This document shows, one piece after another, positions 1-26,354 of a stretch of DNA of 64,000 bases. Location: contig MERU01000002.1 in NCBI GenBank assembly GCA_001770725.1, forward strand, positions 496,001-560,000. The letters run 5' to 3'. A program made the position numbers and the translations under genes. This DNA is from Burkholderiales bacterium RIFCSPHIGHO2_01_FULL_63_240. Lineage in GTDB: Bacteria > Pseudomonadota > Gammaproteobacteria > Burkholderiales > Burkholderiaceae_C. How positions within the stretch are numbered: position 1 is the stretch's first letter; each line of letters begins with the position of its first letter. The notes below the pieces were generated by a model that saw only the letters and a program-made list of their open reading frames with translations, was not told the DNA's origin and searched no databases.

Positions 1-1380
1 GGCGGCAGACCAAGGTCGCAGGCCACCCAGGTCACGGCGCAACACGCGCAGCGGCGGCACGCGGGCGAGTTGCAACACGGGCGGCAGGCCAAAACCCAGC
101 GTCAGCAAGACGCCCACCCCCACCCCCAGCGCCCAGGGCTGCCAGCCGGCTTGCGGCAGGCTGACCTTCACCAGCCCGGCCAGCAGCTCGACAAAAACCA
201 GGTGGAAGGCCCAGCCCAACAGCAGCCCCAGGACGCTGGCCAGCAGGCCGATGAACAGGAACTGCAAGCCATAGATCCACGCCATGGTGCGCTGGGGCAC
301 GCCCATGACGCGCAGCAGCGCGCAGTCGTCAAGGCGACGTTGGGCGAAGTCGCGCGAGACCAAGGCCACCGCCACCGCCGACAACAGCGCCGCCAGCAAG
401 GCCACCAGGCGCAGGAACAGGCCAGCGCGGTCGAGCGTGGCGCGCATTTCAGGTCGGCCCTGCTCAAGGGTTTCGACCTTCAGGCCACGCATCGTGTCGA
501 TGCGTTCACGGCTGTCGGACACGAAACGCTGCAAAGCCTGGCTCACCCGGCCATTGCTGTCGGCCGCTGCGTGTTCGGCGTTCACGGCATTGGCCCGGGC
601 GGCTTTGATGCCGACAGCGGCCGTGGGGTCACCTGCAGCGCCCTCGGCGTCACCAGCGCGGGCCGGCCCCGCCACCAGCAGGCGGTGGGTCACGCGGCTG
701 GCCGGCTGCACCAGCTCGGTTGACGCGAGGTCCGACTCGCGGATCATCACGCGTGGCGAGAAATTGATGAAGCCGGCACCCCGGTCGGGTTCGCTCTGGA
801 TGACCGAGGCGATGTGAAAGCTGCGCTCGCCCAACCAGAGCGAATCGCCCACCTGCAGGTTGAGCGCCAGCAGGATGCCGGCGTCGACCCAGGCCTGCCC
901 CGGCGGCGGGCCACCGACTGGCGCCGGGCCGGTGGGGCTGACCTGCCCATCGGGTTGCAGGGCGCCGAGCGTGAGGCGCCCGCGCAAGGGGTGGGCGGCG
1001 CTGACCGCCTTGACGGCCGCCAGGCGGGCCTCGCCCCCTTTGTCATCGGGTGCGCGGGCCATGCTCGCCAGCACCGAGGTGCGCGCCACCCGCAAGCCCA
1101 GTTGCACGGCCTGCGCCTCGAACTCGGCGGGCACCGGTTGGTCGCCCACCACCACGGCGTCCCCGCCCAGCAGTTGTGCCGCGTCGCGGCTCAGGCCCCG
1201 CTCGATGCGGTCAGCAAAAAAGGCCACGGCCGTGAGCGCCGCCACCGCGAGCACCACCGCCACCAGCAGGAAGCGCATGCTGCCCGAGCGCAGGTCACGC
1301 CGGGTCTGCAGCAGCGCCCAGCGCCAGGCAGAAACACGCTGGGTTGGTGAGGCGGAGGGACTCGTCAAGGGATCAGACAT
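1..1380 (-). CDS. ABC transporter permease, FtsX/YbbP-like (3' part outside window)
   Basis: The reading frame starts at the ATG complementary to 1378-1380 and stays open to the window edge, giving the first 460 residues; YbbP-type permeases are usually about 830 residues, so roughly the second half is missing. A transmembrane helix sits at about residues 36-55, followed by a large extracytoplasmic domain of about 270 residues (MacB-periplasmic-core type), then three hydrophobic segments between about residues 340 and 445, which is the FtsX permease unit. Family members of this size carry two such units and work with a LolD-like ATPase in exporting or extracting envelope molecules; the substrate is not known here. 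The gene is divergent from the dioxygenase at 1488 with 107 bases between them. The FtsX fold is fairly certain, the exact subfamily less so. Confidence 0.8.
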   Translation of the reverse strand, partial: MSDPLTSPSASPTQRVSAWRWALLQTRRDLRSGSMRFLLVAVVLAVAALTAVAFFADRIERGLSRDAAQLLGGDAVVVGDQPVPAEFEAQAVQLGLRVARTSVLASMARAPDDKGGEARLAAVKAVSAAHPLRGRLTLGALQPDGQVSPTGPAPVGGPPPGQAWVDAGILLALNLQVGDSLWLGERSFHIASVIQSEPDRGAGFINFSPRVMIRESDLASTELVQPASRVTHRLLVAGPARAGDAEGAAGDPTAAVGIKAARANAVNAEHAAADSNGRVSQALQRFVSDSRERIDTMRGLKVETLEQGRPEMRATLDRAGLFLRLVALLAALLSAVAVALVSRDFAQRRLDDCALLRVMGVPQRTMAWIYGLQFLFIGLLASVLGLLLGWAFHLVFVELLAGLVKVSLPQAGWQPWALGVGVGVLLTLGFGLPPVLQLARVPPLRVLRRDLGGLRPWSAA

Positions 1381-1487
1381 CGGATGAACAGGGGCGTGAA
1401 GTTCGCCCAAGGGTTGCACACCAGCGGGCATCATCGCAGCATTCCCTCACCCCTGCGCGGCACGAGGCCGGGCGCTAGACTGGACGC

Positions 1488-4796
<3,309 letters not shown>

Positions 4797-4818
4797 GGGC
4801 ATCCTGGAAGGACGGGCA

Positions 4819-5922
4819 TCAGCCCACCCGGGCAGCAAGGCCCGTGCCGGGTTCGTCGCGTTGGGTTGGGCGCTGGTGGGCCAGTTGCATCACCTTGGAG
4901 GGCAGCTCGTTTTTCAAGGTGTGATCGGACCAAACCTGACGCCAGCGGCGCGCGCCCGGCAAGCCGTTGTAGAGCCCCAGGATGTGGCGGATGACCTGGT
5001 GCCAGCGCACCTCGCCATGGGCCCAGCCCTGGGTGCGGGCCATCTCGCGCTCGACGTAGGCCACCATGGCGGCCTCCACGCCTTCGCGGCTCAGGGGCTC
5101 GCAACGCTGGGCATGGCCGAAGAACAGCTCGTCCCACTCCGACAGGATCCAGGGCGTGTGGTAGGCCGCGCGCCCCACCATGACACCGTCGAGCGTCACG
5201 CCGGGCAGCTCGGCGCCGGGTTGCAGCTGTGCCAGGCAGGCGGCGTTGTCGGCCAGGCCGCCATTGAGCACGATGGTCAGGTGCGGGAAGTCGCGCTTGA
5301 GCTGGTGCACGGTGGCGTAGCGCAAGGGCGGGATCTCGCGGTTTTCCTTGGGGCTCAGGCCTTTGAGCCAGGCGTTGCGTGCGTGAACGATGAAAACCTG
5401 GCAGCCGGCGTCGGCCACCGCGCCCACGAAGTCCCGCACGAATTCGTAGGACTCGTTCTGGTCGATGCCGATGCGGTGCTTGACGGTGATGGGCAGCTTC
5501 GGGTCGCCATCAACGGCGTCGATCATGGCCTTGACGCAATCGGCCACCAGGGAGGCCTCGTTCATGAGACAGGCCCCGAAGGCCCCCCGCTGCACCCGCT
5601 CGCTGGGGCAGCCGCAGTTCAGGTTGACCTCGTCGTAGCCCCACTGGCGGGCCAGTTTGGCGCATTCGGCCAAGTCGGCGGGTTCGCTGCCCCCCAGTTG
5701 CAGCGCCACCGGGTGCTCGAATTCATCGAAATCAAGGAAGCGATGCATGCCGCCGTGGATGATGGCCCCGGTGGTCAGCATCTCGGTGTAGAGGCGCGCT
5801 TCGCTGCTCAGCAGCCGGTGGAAATACCTGCAATGCCTGTCGGTCCAATCGAGCATGGGTGCCACGCAGGCACGCCAAGGCGAGGCATCAGGGAGGCTTG
5901 AAACAGTCGGGGAATCGGACAC
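4819..5922 (-). CDS. dusA: tRNA-dihydrouridine synthase A
   Basis: A 367-residue FMN-dependent enzyme that reduces uridines 20/20a in the tRNA D-loop. The fold begins with CVAPMLDWTDRHCRYF, the FMN region includes ALQLGGSEP, and the catalytic cysteine lies in VNLNCGCPSERVQ; TVKHRIGID and NGG (FMN phosphate region) follow. Length and motifs fit DusA rather than DusB or DusC. The gene is divergent from the biosynthetic locus, with about 220 bases to the leader ORF at 6144, and is probably the left chromosomal border of that locus. Confidence 0.93.
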   Translation of the reverse strand: MSDSPTVSSLPDASPWRACVAPMLDWTDRHCRYFHRLLSSEARLYTEMLTTGAIIHGGMHRFLDFDEFEHPVALQLGGSEPADLAECAKLARQWGYDEVNLNCGCPSERVQRGAFGACLMNEASLVADCVKAMIDAVDGDPKLPITVKHRIGIDQNESYEFVRDFVGAVADAGCQVFIVHARNAWLKGLSPKENREIPPLRYATVHQLKRDFPHLTIVLNGGLADNAACLAQLQPGAELPGVTLDGVMVGRAAYHTPWILSEWDELFFGHAQRCEPLSREGVEAAMVAYVEREMARTQGWAHGEVRWHQVIRHILGLYNGLPGARRWRQVWSDHTLKNELPSKVMQLAHQRPTQRDEPGTGLAARVG

Positions 5923-6143
5923 AAGAGAAATTTGCTACGGAAATCGAAGAAACCTGACCTGTCACCCTTCAATCGTGGGACCGATACAGGTGGTTACGCA
6001 GGATGAAATCAAAATAAGATGAACAAGGGCGTCCGTTCAACGGACAAGTGACTTCCGTGAATTTTCGGACACTCACTGGCAGGCCGCACAGGGCCTGACA
6101 AACCCAGCCAAAACAACACATCCAGGAAACAGGACAGGACGTC
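5923..6143. other. Intergenic region between dusA and the biosynthetic locus
   Basis: This 221-base divergent gap is richer in A and T than its surroundings and must hold the promoters of dusA and of the megasynthase transcript. It contains a perfect 7-1-7 palindrome at 6031-6045 and a TAAGAT box at 6015-6020 that could be a -10 element, although no convincing -35 stands 16-18 bases before it. I see no credible gene in it. Confidence 0.5.
6031..6045. promoter_or_regulatory. Candidate operator palindrome upstream of the megasynthase
   Basis: GTCCGTT-C-AACGGAC is a perfect 7-base inverted repeat around one base, placed just after a -10-like TAAGAT and about 100 bases before the leader ORF. The position suits a repressor or activator site. 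No regulator gene lies in the locus, so the binding protein would be encoded elsewhere. The assignment is inferred from symmetry and place only. Confidence 0.35.
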
Positions 6144-6230
6144 ATGACCCAGCCCCCATCTCCGCCAAGCGTGACGGCCCCGGACTTTAGCCCAAGCACC
6201 TTGACCCTGCCACCAGCCCCGGTGCGCTGA
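6144..6230 (+). CDS. 28-codon leader ORF coupled to the megasynthase gene
   Basis: ATG at 6144 is preceded by two AGGAC boxes (6131-6135, eight bases away, and 6136-6140), a good ribosome-binding context. The encoded peptide begins MTQPPSPPSV and is rich in Pro, Ser and Thr; it resembles no family I know. Its TGA (6228-6230) is one base before the megasynthase ATG at 6232, which has no Shine-Dalgarno of its own. This is the layout of translational coupling. An alternative is a sequencing frameshift that separates a true N-terminal extension, but the megasynthase frame is closed by a stop at 6202-6204, so any extension would have to switch frame. Confidence 0.45.
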   Translation: MTQPPSPPSVTAPDFSPSTLTLPPAPVR

Positions 6231-6231
6231 G

Positions 6232-21093
<14,862 letters not shown>

Positions 21094-21129
21094 CCTGCCC
21101 ACGCCGAGAAGTCCCAGTCTGTTTTTGCA

Positions 21130-21927
21130 ATGACACCTTTTTTCTTCGGGCCAGTTGAGCGCAGGCTCTATGGGGTCTACCACCCCCCCGCTGCCGCGAG
21201 CCGCACCGCCTTGCAGGTGCTGTTGTGTGCCCCTTTTGGGCAAGAAGCCGTGCGCACACATCGACTGCATCGCCTGCTGGCCGACCAGTTGGCGGGGCAG
21301 GGCATCCACGTCATGCGGTTCGACTACCACGGCACAGGCGAATCCTCAGGCGACGACGCCGACGGGTCGCTGACTCAATGGCAAGACGACATCCTGGCCG
21401 CCCAAGAGGAACTGGGGCGACGCACGCGGGCAAGCGAGACCGTCTGGGTCGGCACCCGTCTCGGCGGCACCCTGGCCCTGCTGGCGTCGCAGCGCAGCGT
21501 CCCTCATCCCCTTCGCATCGTGTTGTGGGAGCCGATCCTGCACGGACCGACCTACCTTCAGGAGCTGGGTGACGCACACGCCATGCACACCTTCGACCCC
21601 TTCATCCACGCCCGTCGACCATCCAGTGAATTGCACCGCGAGGCCCTGGGCTTCGGACTCGGTGACCACTGGCTCCAGGAAATGCGGAACATCTCGGTCC
21701 AGTCCATGCGCCCCGCCTGCCTGGAGGGCTGCTATCACATCGGAACCGAGCACACGCCGCCTGCCGAACTGCTGTCAGGACAGCTGAAAGCCCGTGGGCT
21801 AGGCTGGCGACACCTGCCCACCAAGACCCAGGTGGCCTGGCACGTGGAAGAAGCCGGAAGCGCCTCGCTGGCACCGCCTGAACTGCTGCGCCTCATGGCT
21901 TCGGCCGTCAAGGGAGAGGCCGAGTGA
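21130..21927 (+). CDS. Alpha/beta hydrolase, exosortase-A-associated hydrolase 2-like, Arg in nucleophile elbow
   Basis: A 265-residue alpha/beta hydrolase-fold protein starting 36 bases after the megasynthase. The N-terminal half has CAPFGQEA and FDYHGTGESSGDD, typical of the S33/serine aminopeptidase-like hydrolases found in exosortase A (XrtA) gene sets. The expected GxSxG elbow is G-T-R-L-G at residues 108-112, so the nucleophilic serine is replaced by arginine; the same GxRxG pattern is, to my knowledge, a property of exosortase-A hydrolase 2. It may therefore be a non-hydrolytic partner of the next protein rather than an enzyme on its own. Translation is coupled to the following gene by a GTGA overlap. 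Confidence 0.72.
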   Translation: MTPFFFGPVERRLYGVYHPPAAASRTALQVLLCAPFGQEAVRTHRLHRLLADQLAGQGIHVMRFDYHGTGESSGDDADGSLTQWQDDILAAQEELGRRTRASETVWVGTRLGGTLALLASQRSVPHPLRIVLWEPILHGPTYLQELGDAHAMHTFDPFIHARRPSSELHREALGFGLGDHWLQEMRNISVQSMRPACLEGCYHIGTEHTPPAELLSGQLKARGLGWRHLPTKTQVAWHVEEAGSASLAPPELLRLMASAVKGEAE

Positions 21928-22745
21928 ACGAGCACATCCTCACTTTTGGCCGGAGCTCCCACCTGGTCGGCACCCTCACCCGCCCGAGCGGAACGGCCAG
22001 GTCCACCGGCATCCTGCTGCTCAACGCAGGGGTCGTTCACCGCATGGGCCCGCATCGCATCAATGTCAAGCTGGCCCGCCGACTGGCCGAACAAGGGTTC
22101 ACGGTCTTGCGTCTCGACCTGTCTGGCCAGGGAGACAGCGAGGCCTCGGACGGCACCTTGTCGTTTGAAAAACAGGCCGTGGCCGATCTGCAGGCGGCCA
22201 TGAACCACCTGCAACGCCTGACCCAGATCGACTCCTTTGCGCTGGCAGGCATTTGCTCGGGGGCCCACCATGGCCTGGCGGCCGCACAGCAGGACGATCG
22301 CCTCAAATCGCTCTGGCTGATGGACACCCATGCCTACCCCACCGCCAAGACGCCATGGGTCCGCGCGCGCAAGCAACTGCACCTGGACTTCGGTGGCACC
22401 CTGGCGCGCTGGTCCGCCAAGGTCCTGCGAATCATCAAGTCGCAAACCAGCGCAGGCCCGCGGCTGCTTGTCGACAACCCCTACCCTCAGCCATCCAAGG
22501 CCGAATTCGCGCACACGATTCAGACCTTGCTGGACAAACAGGTTCGCCTGCAACTGGTGTATTCCGGTGGCATGTTCTGGCAATACAACCACCCATCTCA
22601 GTGGCGAGACGCTTTCCGCGAATTTGGAGCGGTCGCGCAGACCCCCTGTGATCTATTGTCCGATGTCGATCACACCGCCTCCACCCTGCACGCCCAACAA
22701 CGGCTGATGGACTCTGTCCTGCAATTCGTGGCCCCCCTTCCTTGA
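21924..22745 (+). CDS. Alpha/beta hydrolase, exosortase-A-associated hydrolase 1-like, Cys nucleophile
   Basis: A 273-residue alpha/beta hydrolase beginning with a GTG that overlaps the previous stop (GTGA), with GGGAGAGG about five bases upstream. LDLSGQGDSE matches the loop after strand 4, and the nucleophile elbow reads G-I-C-S-G at 109-113, that is GxCxG with Cys111 as the likely nucleophile, as in exosortase-A hydrolase 1 proteins. A C-terminal DVDHTAST holds a candidate catalytic His; the acid is not obvious. The place right after a megasynthase without a thioesterase suggests it releases or edits the chain. Cysteine-type thioesterases can favour cyclisation or strained products, but this is inference. 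Confidence 0.72.
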   Translation: MNEHILTFGRSSHLVGTLTRPSGTARSTGILLLNAGVVHRMGPHRINVKLARRLAEQGFTVLRLDLSGQGDSEASDGTLSFEKQAVADLQAAMNHLQRLTQIDSFALAGICSGAHHGLAAAQQDDRLKSLWLMDTHAYPTAKTPWVRARKQLHLDFGGTLARWSAKVLRIIKSQTSAGPRLLVDNPYPQPSKAEFAHTIQTLLDKQVRLQLVYSGGMFWQYNHPSQWRDAFREFGAVAQTPCDLLSDVDHTASTLHAQQRLMDSVLQFVAPLP

Positions 22746-22764
22746 TCCGCCTCCGCTTTCCACC

Positions 22765-23634
22765 ATGAGCACCTGTTTTGCCGACAACCTCGACAGCGAA
22801 CTGCTGGACAAGCAGCCCTTCAAGTTTCATCACAAGCTGATGGGGCACCCGGCGCTTTCCCTGGAAAACCTTTCCCGGGTGTTGCCGACCTTGCCAGGGC
22901 AGCAAGTCATGTACTCCAAAGGCTTGTTGGATGTCGACGCGGACTTCGAGTCGACCTTCCGCAAGAAGCCCAAGGACCGTTCGCTGGAGGAAGTCATCGA
23001 GTCCATCCGGACCACCGACGCCTACATCATGGTCAGGTCACCCGAGGTTGATCCGTCGTTCGCGGATCTGTACCGGGCTCTCTGCGGCGACGTGTCCACG
23101 CTCATGAAGCAACGTGGCGTTGGCGAGATGCCGGTGGGCGCGCAGCTGTACCTGTTCATCGCCTCGCCCAACAGCGTGACGCCTTTCCACATCGACAGAT
23201 ACTCCACCTTCCTGATGCAGTTCCGGGGCAGCAAGACCGTCACTGTCGCCCACCCGTGGGACGACCGGGTGGTGTCCCAGCAGGATCGTGAAGCCTATGT
23301 GATCCGCCAGAACACCAAGCTCCCCTGGACTTCGCTGATCGATCAACTGTCGACCGCCTTCGAGTTCAGCCCGGGTGAAGCGCTGCACATCCCGTTTGTC
23401 GCCGGCCACCATGTCCGCAACGGCCCTGAAGACGTGTCGATTTCCATGTCGATCATCTTCAACACCGATGAAAGCATCCGCTGGCGCGATGCCTTGTCGT
23501 TCAACCACGTGCTGCGCAAACAGCTGGGCCGCCTGGGCATGCAGCCGGCCAAGGTGGGGCAGTCAGCGTGGCGCGACTCGCTGAAATCGAGCTTGTGGCA
23601 CCGCTACATCAAGATGCGTGGCTTCGGCGAGTGA
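22765..23634 (+). CDS. JmjC/cupin-8 family putative Fe(II)/2-oxoglutarate oxygenase
   Basis: A 289-residue protein with the cupin-8/JmjC core. The metal motif HxD is at His142-Asp144 in PFHIDRYST, and a distal histidine is in GHHVRNG at 214-220; MQFRGSKTV follows the first motif as in family members. These residues are those that hold Fe(II), so an oxygenase that hydroxylates the peptide or a carrier-bound residue is likely; some cupin-8 proteins act on macromolecules instead. It starts 19 bases after the hydrolase gene and ends 11 bases before the convergent SGNH gene, so it is the last gene of the first co-directional block. Confidence 0.72.
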   Translation: MSTCFADNLDSELLDKQPFKFHHKLMGHPALSLENLSRVLPTLPGQQVMYSKGLLDVDADFESTFRKKPKDRSLEEVIESIRTTDAYIMVRSPEVDPSFADLYRALCGDVSTLMKQRGVGEMPVGAQLYLFIASPNSVTPFHIDRYSTFLMQFRGSKTVTVAHPWDDRVVSQQDREAYVIRQNTKLPWTSLIDQLSTAFEFSPGEALHIPFVAGHHVRNGPEDVSISMSIIFNTDESIRWRDALSFNHVLRKQLGRLGMQPAKVGQSAWRDSLKSSLWHRYIKMRGFGE

Positions 23635-23645
23635 CTGCTGCGGCT

Positions 23646-24743
23646 TCACTGCATGCCGAACCGCCCGTCAGGATCCGCGAAACGCACCAGTTCGTCGGTG
23701 GTCAAGGCCGGCACCGACATCCCGAATCGCGCATTGAGCAATCCAACCATCGACTGGGCCCACAGCGCATTCCACACGGTCCCGGCATGCCCGTCTTTCA
23801 AGGTGGCATGACGCGGTTCGTCACCGCCAGTGTTGCTGACTTCAAAACGCGCACCGAAACGGACAGGTCGGTAGTCCGGAATGCCCGTCTCCCCTCGCGT
23901 GCCCCAACGGGCGGCAAACCACGCCTGATCATCGAAGAATGCCAACCTCGGGTTCTGCTCGGCCAGCGCCCGGAGCCCATCGTCGTAGCGCGCCAGCCCC
24001 TGGCGAATCGACGCCATGGCCTGAGGCGATTGCCACAGCCCCTGGAACAACGCCCACTCTGCATTGTTGAAGATGCCGACCAGCACGATTCGAAGCCCTG
24101 GTTGAGCCGCATGCAGGCGCTGCACGGAACGGCTGACATGCGACAGACACGCGTCGATCAATGCCATCGCATCGGGATCAACGGGGTTCCTGGACAGGGC
24201 ATCCAGCGTGCGCTCCTTGCCGAAATCATTCGTCCCCATGCGGATCACCACCACACCATTGCGCCAACGCGTGGGCTCCCGCGCCATCAGTGTCAACAGC
24301 CGACGGGTTTGATCCTCCGGTGGCTCATTGAGGTTCGCGCACACCGCTCCCGAGTACGCCTGATTGAACAGGTAGTCCTGCTTCGCGGGAAAGCGGCCGT
24401 CCAGCCCCAGCGCGTCACGCCAGCCGGACAAGTGTCTGAAGCGTGTGCCCCACGTGCCCCAGGGACCGGGATCGAGCTGATTCGGTCGCAAGCGGGCCAA
24501 CACCTCAGTCCACTGCCAGGTGCGCTGACGCAACTCCCCCCCGCGCGCGCCTGGCCACCGGGAAAAGGTCAGGTCATCGTGGTAGGCATGACTGTCGGAA
24601 TCACCCAGCACCCCGAACGGCACGGCCTGCTCGTCCGAGGATGCGCGAAACACCTGCTGCCAGCGCTGGTCCAACCCCGACAACAGCCAGGCAAGGCCGC
24701 CGATTCCCCCCACGCACAGCGCGAGCCAAATGAACTTTTTCAT
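23646..24743 (-). CDS. SGNH/GDSL-type hydrolase, membrane-anchored
   Basis: A 365-residue protein with an N-terminal hydrophobic segment (about residues 3-22, after MKK), which can anchor it to the inner membrane with the enzyme outside. SGNH block I is LGDSDS near residue 46, block III is RMGTNDFG, and a block V-like DGHAG stands near the C-terminus. The family deacetylates or transfers acyl groups on glycans and other substrates. It is the only gene of the locus on the minus strand, and it sits between two plus-strand blocks; whether it belongs to the pathway is open. The start at 24743 gives the signal-anchor; an extension of 12 codons is possible but not needed. Confidence 0.72.
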   Translation of the reverse strand: MKKFIWLALCVGGIGGLAWLLSGLDQRWQQVFRASSDEQAVPFGVLGDSDSHAYHDDLTFSRWPGARGGELRQRTWQWTEVLARLRPNQLDPGPWGTWGTRFRHLSGWRDALGLDGRFPAKQDYLFNQAYSGAVCANLNEPPEDQTRRLLTLMAREPTRWRNGVVVIRMGTNDFGKERTLDALSRNPVDPDAMALIDACLSHVSRSVQRLHAAQPGLRIVLVGIFNNAEWALFQGLWQSPQAMASIRQGLARYDDGLRALAEQNPRLAFFDDQAWFAARWGTRGETGIPDYRPVRFGARFEVSNTGGDEPRHATLKDGHAGTVWNALWAQSMVGLLNARFGMSVPALTTDELVRFADPDGRFGMQ

Positions 24744-24846
24744 GATGTCTTCGCACTGCACCGCGTGACCCTGCCGCAACCGCCATCGGCGCGGTTCAGG
24801 TGTATCTTATCTGCCAACCAAGACCTGCCCCGCGCAGCCTGAGTCC

Positions 24847-25644
24847 ATGCAACTGGCCACCATCAAACGACTGCCCTTCGTCCGGAACTGGCTACGTCAA
24901 CGTGCCATTCGAAAATACCTGTCGCCCCGGGGGCGCGGGTTTCACAGCGGTCACTTCGAGACCTTCGCGCAGGCCCGCGCCTGGCTGCCGCCCTCGCCTG
25001 AATTCAGCCACGACAAGTTCACCGAGGAGTACGTCAACGAACGCTCCCGGCGCATCTGGCCCTTCGACTACCCCGTGCTCTTCTGGCTCCGCGAAGCATT
25101 CAGCGCCGGAGCCACGTCGTTGCTCGACATCGGCGGCTCGATCGGCAACCAATACTATGCCTACCAACACTATCTGCGGTATCCGGCGACCCTGCAGTGG
25201 CGCATTCAGGAGTTGAGCGCCTTCATCCAGCAAGGGCGAGACATCGCTCGCCAACGTGGGGCCGATGCGCTGTCGTTCGCGGATGACTGGCCCGTGGCCT
25301 GGCTGGACAGTGATATCTGGATGGCGGCCGGCGTCCTCGAGTTCATGGAAGACATCGACCTGGCCTCGCTGTTGTCACGTGGCACCCGCAAGCCTCGCCA
25401 CCTTCTGCTCAACAAGCTGCCACTGACCAACGCCAGTGCATTTGTCTCGACTCAGAACATCGGGTTTGGTTCGTATGTGCCCCACCATGTGTTCAACCGC
25501 GCGGCCTTCGTCCGCGGCATCGAAGAACAGGGCTATGAACTGGTGGACCAATGGGAAGTGCCGGAGCGCAACTTTCTCTCGCTGGGATTCGATGAAGATG
25601 TCTTCGACACCTACAGTGGCCTGTATTTCCGACTGAAACCATGA
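24847..25644 (+). CDS. Putative methyltransferase, TIGR04325 (LIC12133) family
   Basis: A 265-residue protein with the family mark LLDIGGSIGNQYYAY near residue 100, a glycine-rich loop of the SAM-binding type. Upstream is an FTEEYVNERS/IWPFDYPVLFWL region, and QNIGFGSYVPHHVFNR lies late in the chain; both agree with TIGR04325 proteins, whose substrates are unknown. The rest of the fold is weakly conserved, so methyl transfer is presumed from the loop only. Its TGA overlaps the start of the phosphopantetheinyl transferase gene by four bases (ATGA), so the two are made together. A role in tailoring the megasynthase product is inferred from position. Confidence 0.68.
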   Translation: MQLATIKRLPFVRNWLRQRAIRKYLSPRGRGFHSGHFETFAQARAWLPPSPEFSHDKFTEEYVNERSRRIWPFDYPVLFWLREAFSAGATSLLDIGGSIGNQYYAYQHYLRYPATLQWRIQELSAFIQQGRDIARQRGADALSFADDWPVAWLDSDIWMAAGVLEFMEDIDLASLLSRGTRKPRHLLLNKLPLTNASAFVSTQNIGFGSYVPHHVFNRAAFVRGIEEQGYELVDQWEVPERNFLSLGFDEDVFDTYSGLYFRLKP

Positions 25645-26351
25645 CCTGGGATGTGTGGCGTGCCCGTCAGGACTGGATCTGCCTGACGCCCATTCCCGGC
25701 GCCAGGGTCTGGCTCATCCCGCTGCCCGACTCCGGCTCGGACGTTGCGCCCGCTCTCAGCGAGGCCACGCTGGATTGCCTGAGCACGGCCGAGCGACAAC
25801 GCGCGCAGCGCTTCATCCATCCCCGACATGCTCGCCTCTACCAGGCGGCCCACGCCGCCTTGAACGTGCTGCTGGCCGAACACGTGTCCTGTTCGCCCAC
25901 GGCGTTGATGATCGAGGCCGACGCCCAGGGCAAGCCCCACCTGGTCCCCCCGACCCTGCATTTCAACCTGTCCCACAGCGACGCATGGGCACTTGTGGCG
26001 ACCCATCCTGACCACCCCCTGGGGGTGGACATCGAGATCCACCAGCCCTCGGGGGACCACGAGGCACTGGCTCGTACCATCTTCACCCCCGATGAATGGC
26101 AGGCCTGGTCCGCGCTCGATTCAGCGGAACGTGGCATCGCCCTGTTCAATGCCTGGACGCGCAAGGAAGCCTGCATCAAGGCCTTGGGAACGGGTTTGCT
26201 GACTCCACCGGATCAGGTATCCGTGGGAGTCTCGCCGCACCCGAATCGCGGTGACTGGCTGCCAGATCCGGGTCCGCGCATCCATTGGACCGACCTGACC
26301 CTGCACTTGCCGAAAGCTCACTCGGCGAGCCTGGCCTGGTTCAACGCTTGA
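25641..26351 (+). CDS. 4'-phosphopantetheinyl transferase, Sfp type
   Basis: A 236-residue enzyme that moves the phosphopantetheine arm of CoA to a carrier-domain serine. FNLSHSD, the metal motif LGVDIE (Asp and Glu) and WTRKEACIKALG (Glu and Lys) are the three Sfp signatures in order. Its length is that of the Sfp/Gsp class, not of the short AcpS class. It is the last gene of the locus and ends three bases before the convergent housekeeping gene. It can prime the five carrier domains (Ser574, Ser1573, Ser3234, Ser3797, Ser4877), and its presence argues that the locus is functional and self-sufficient for activation. Confidence 0.93.
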   Translation: MTWDVWRARQDWICLTPIPGARVWLIPLPDSGSDVAPALSEATLDCLSTAERQRAQRFIHPRHARLYQAAHAALNVLLAEHVSCSPTALMIEADAQGKPHLVPPTLHFNLSHSDAWALVATHPDHPLGVDIEIHQPSGDHEALARTIFTPDEWQAWSALDSAERGIALFNAWTRKEACIKALGTGLLTPPDQVSVGVSPHPNRGDWLPDPGPRIHWTDLTLHLPKAHSASLAWFNA

Positions 26352-26354
26352 GGC

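Noticed and set aside
5958-5991. ACCTGT and ACAGGT as halves of a possible lux-type box upstream of the megasynthase
   Set aside because: The halves are 22 bases apart, too far for the usual 20-base lux box, and no LuxR or LuxI gene is in the window.
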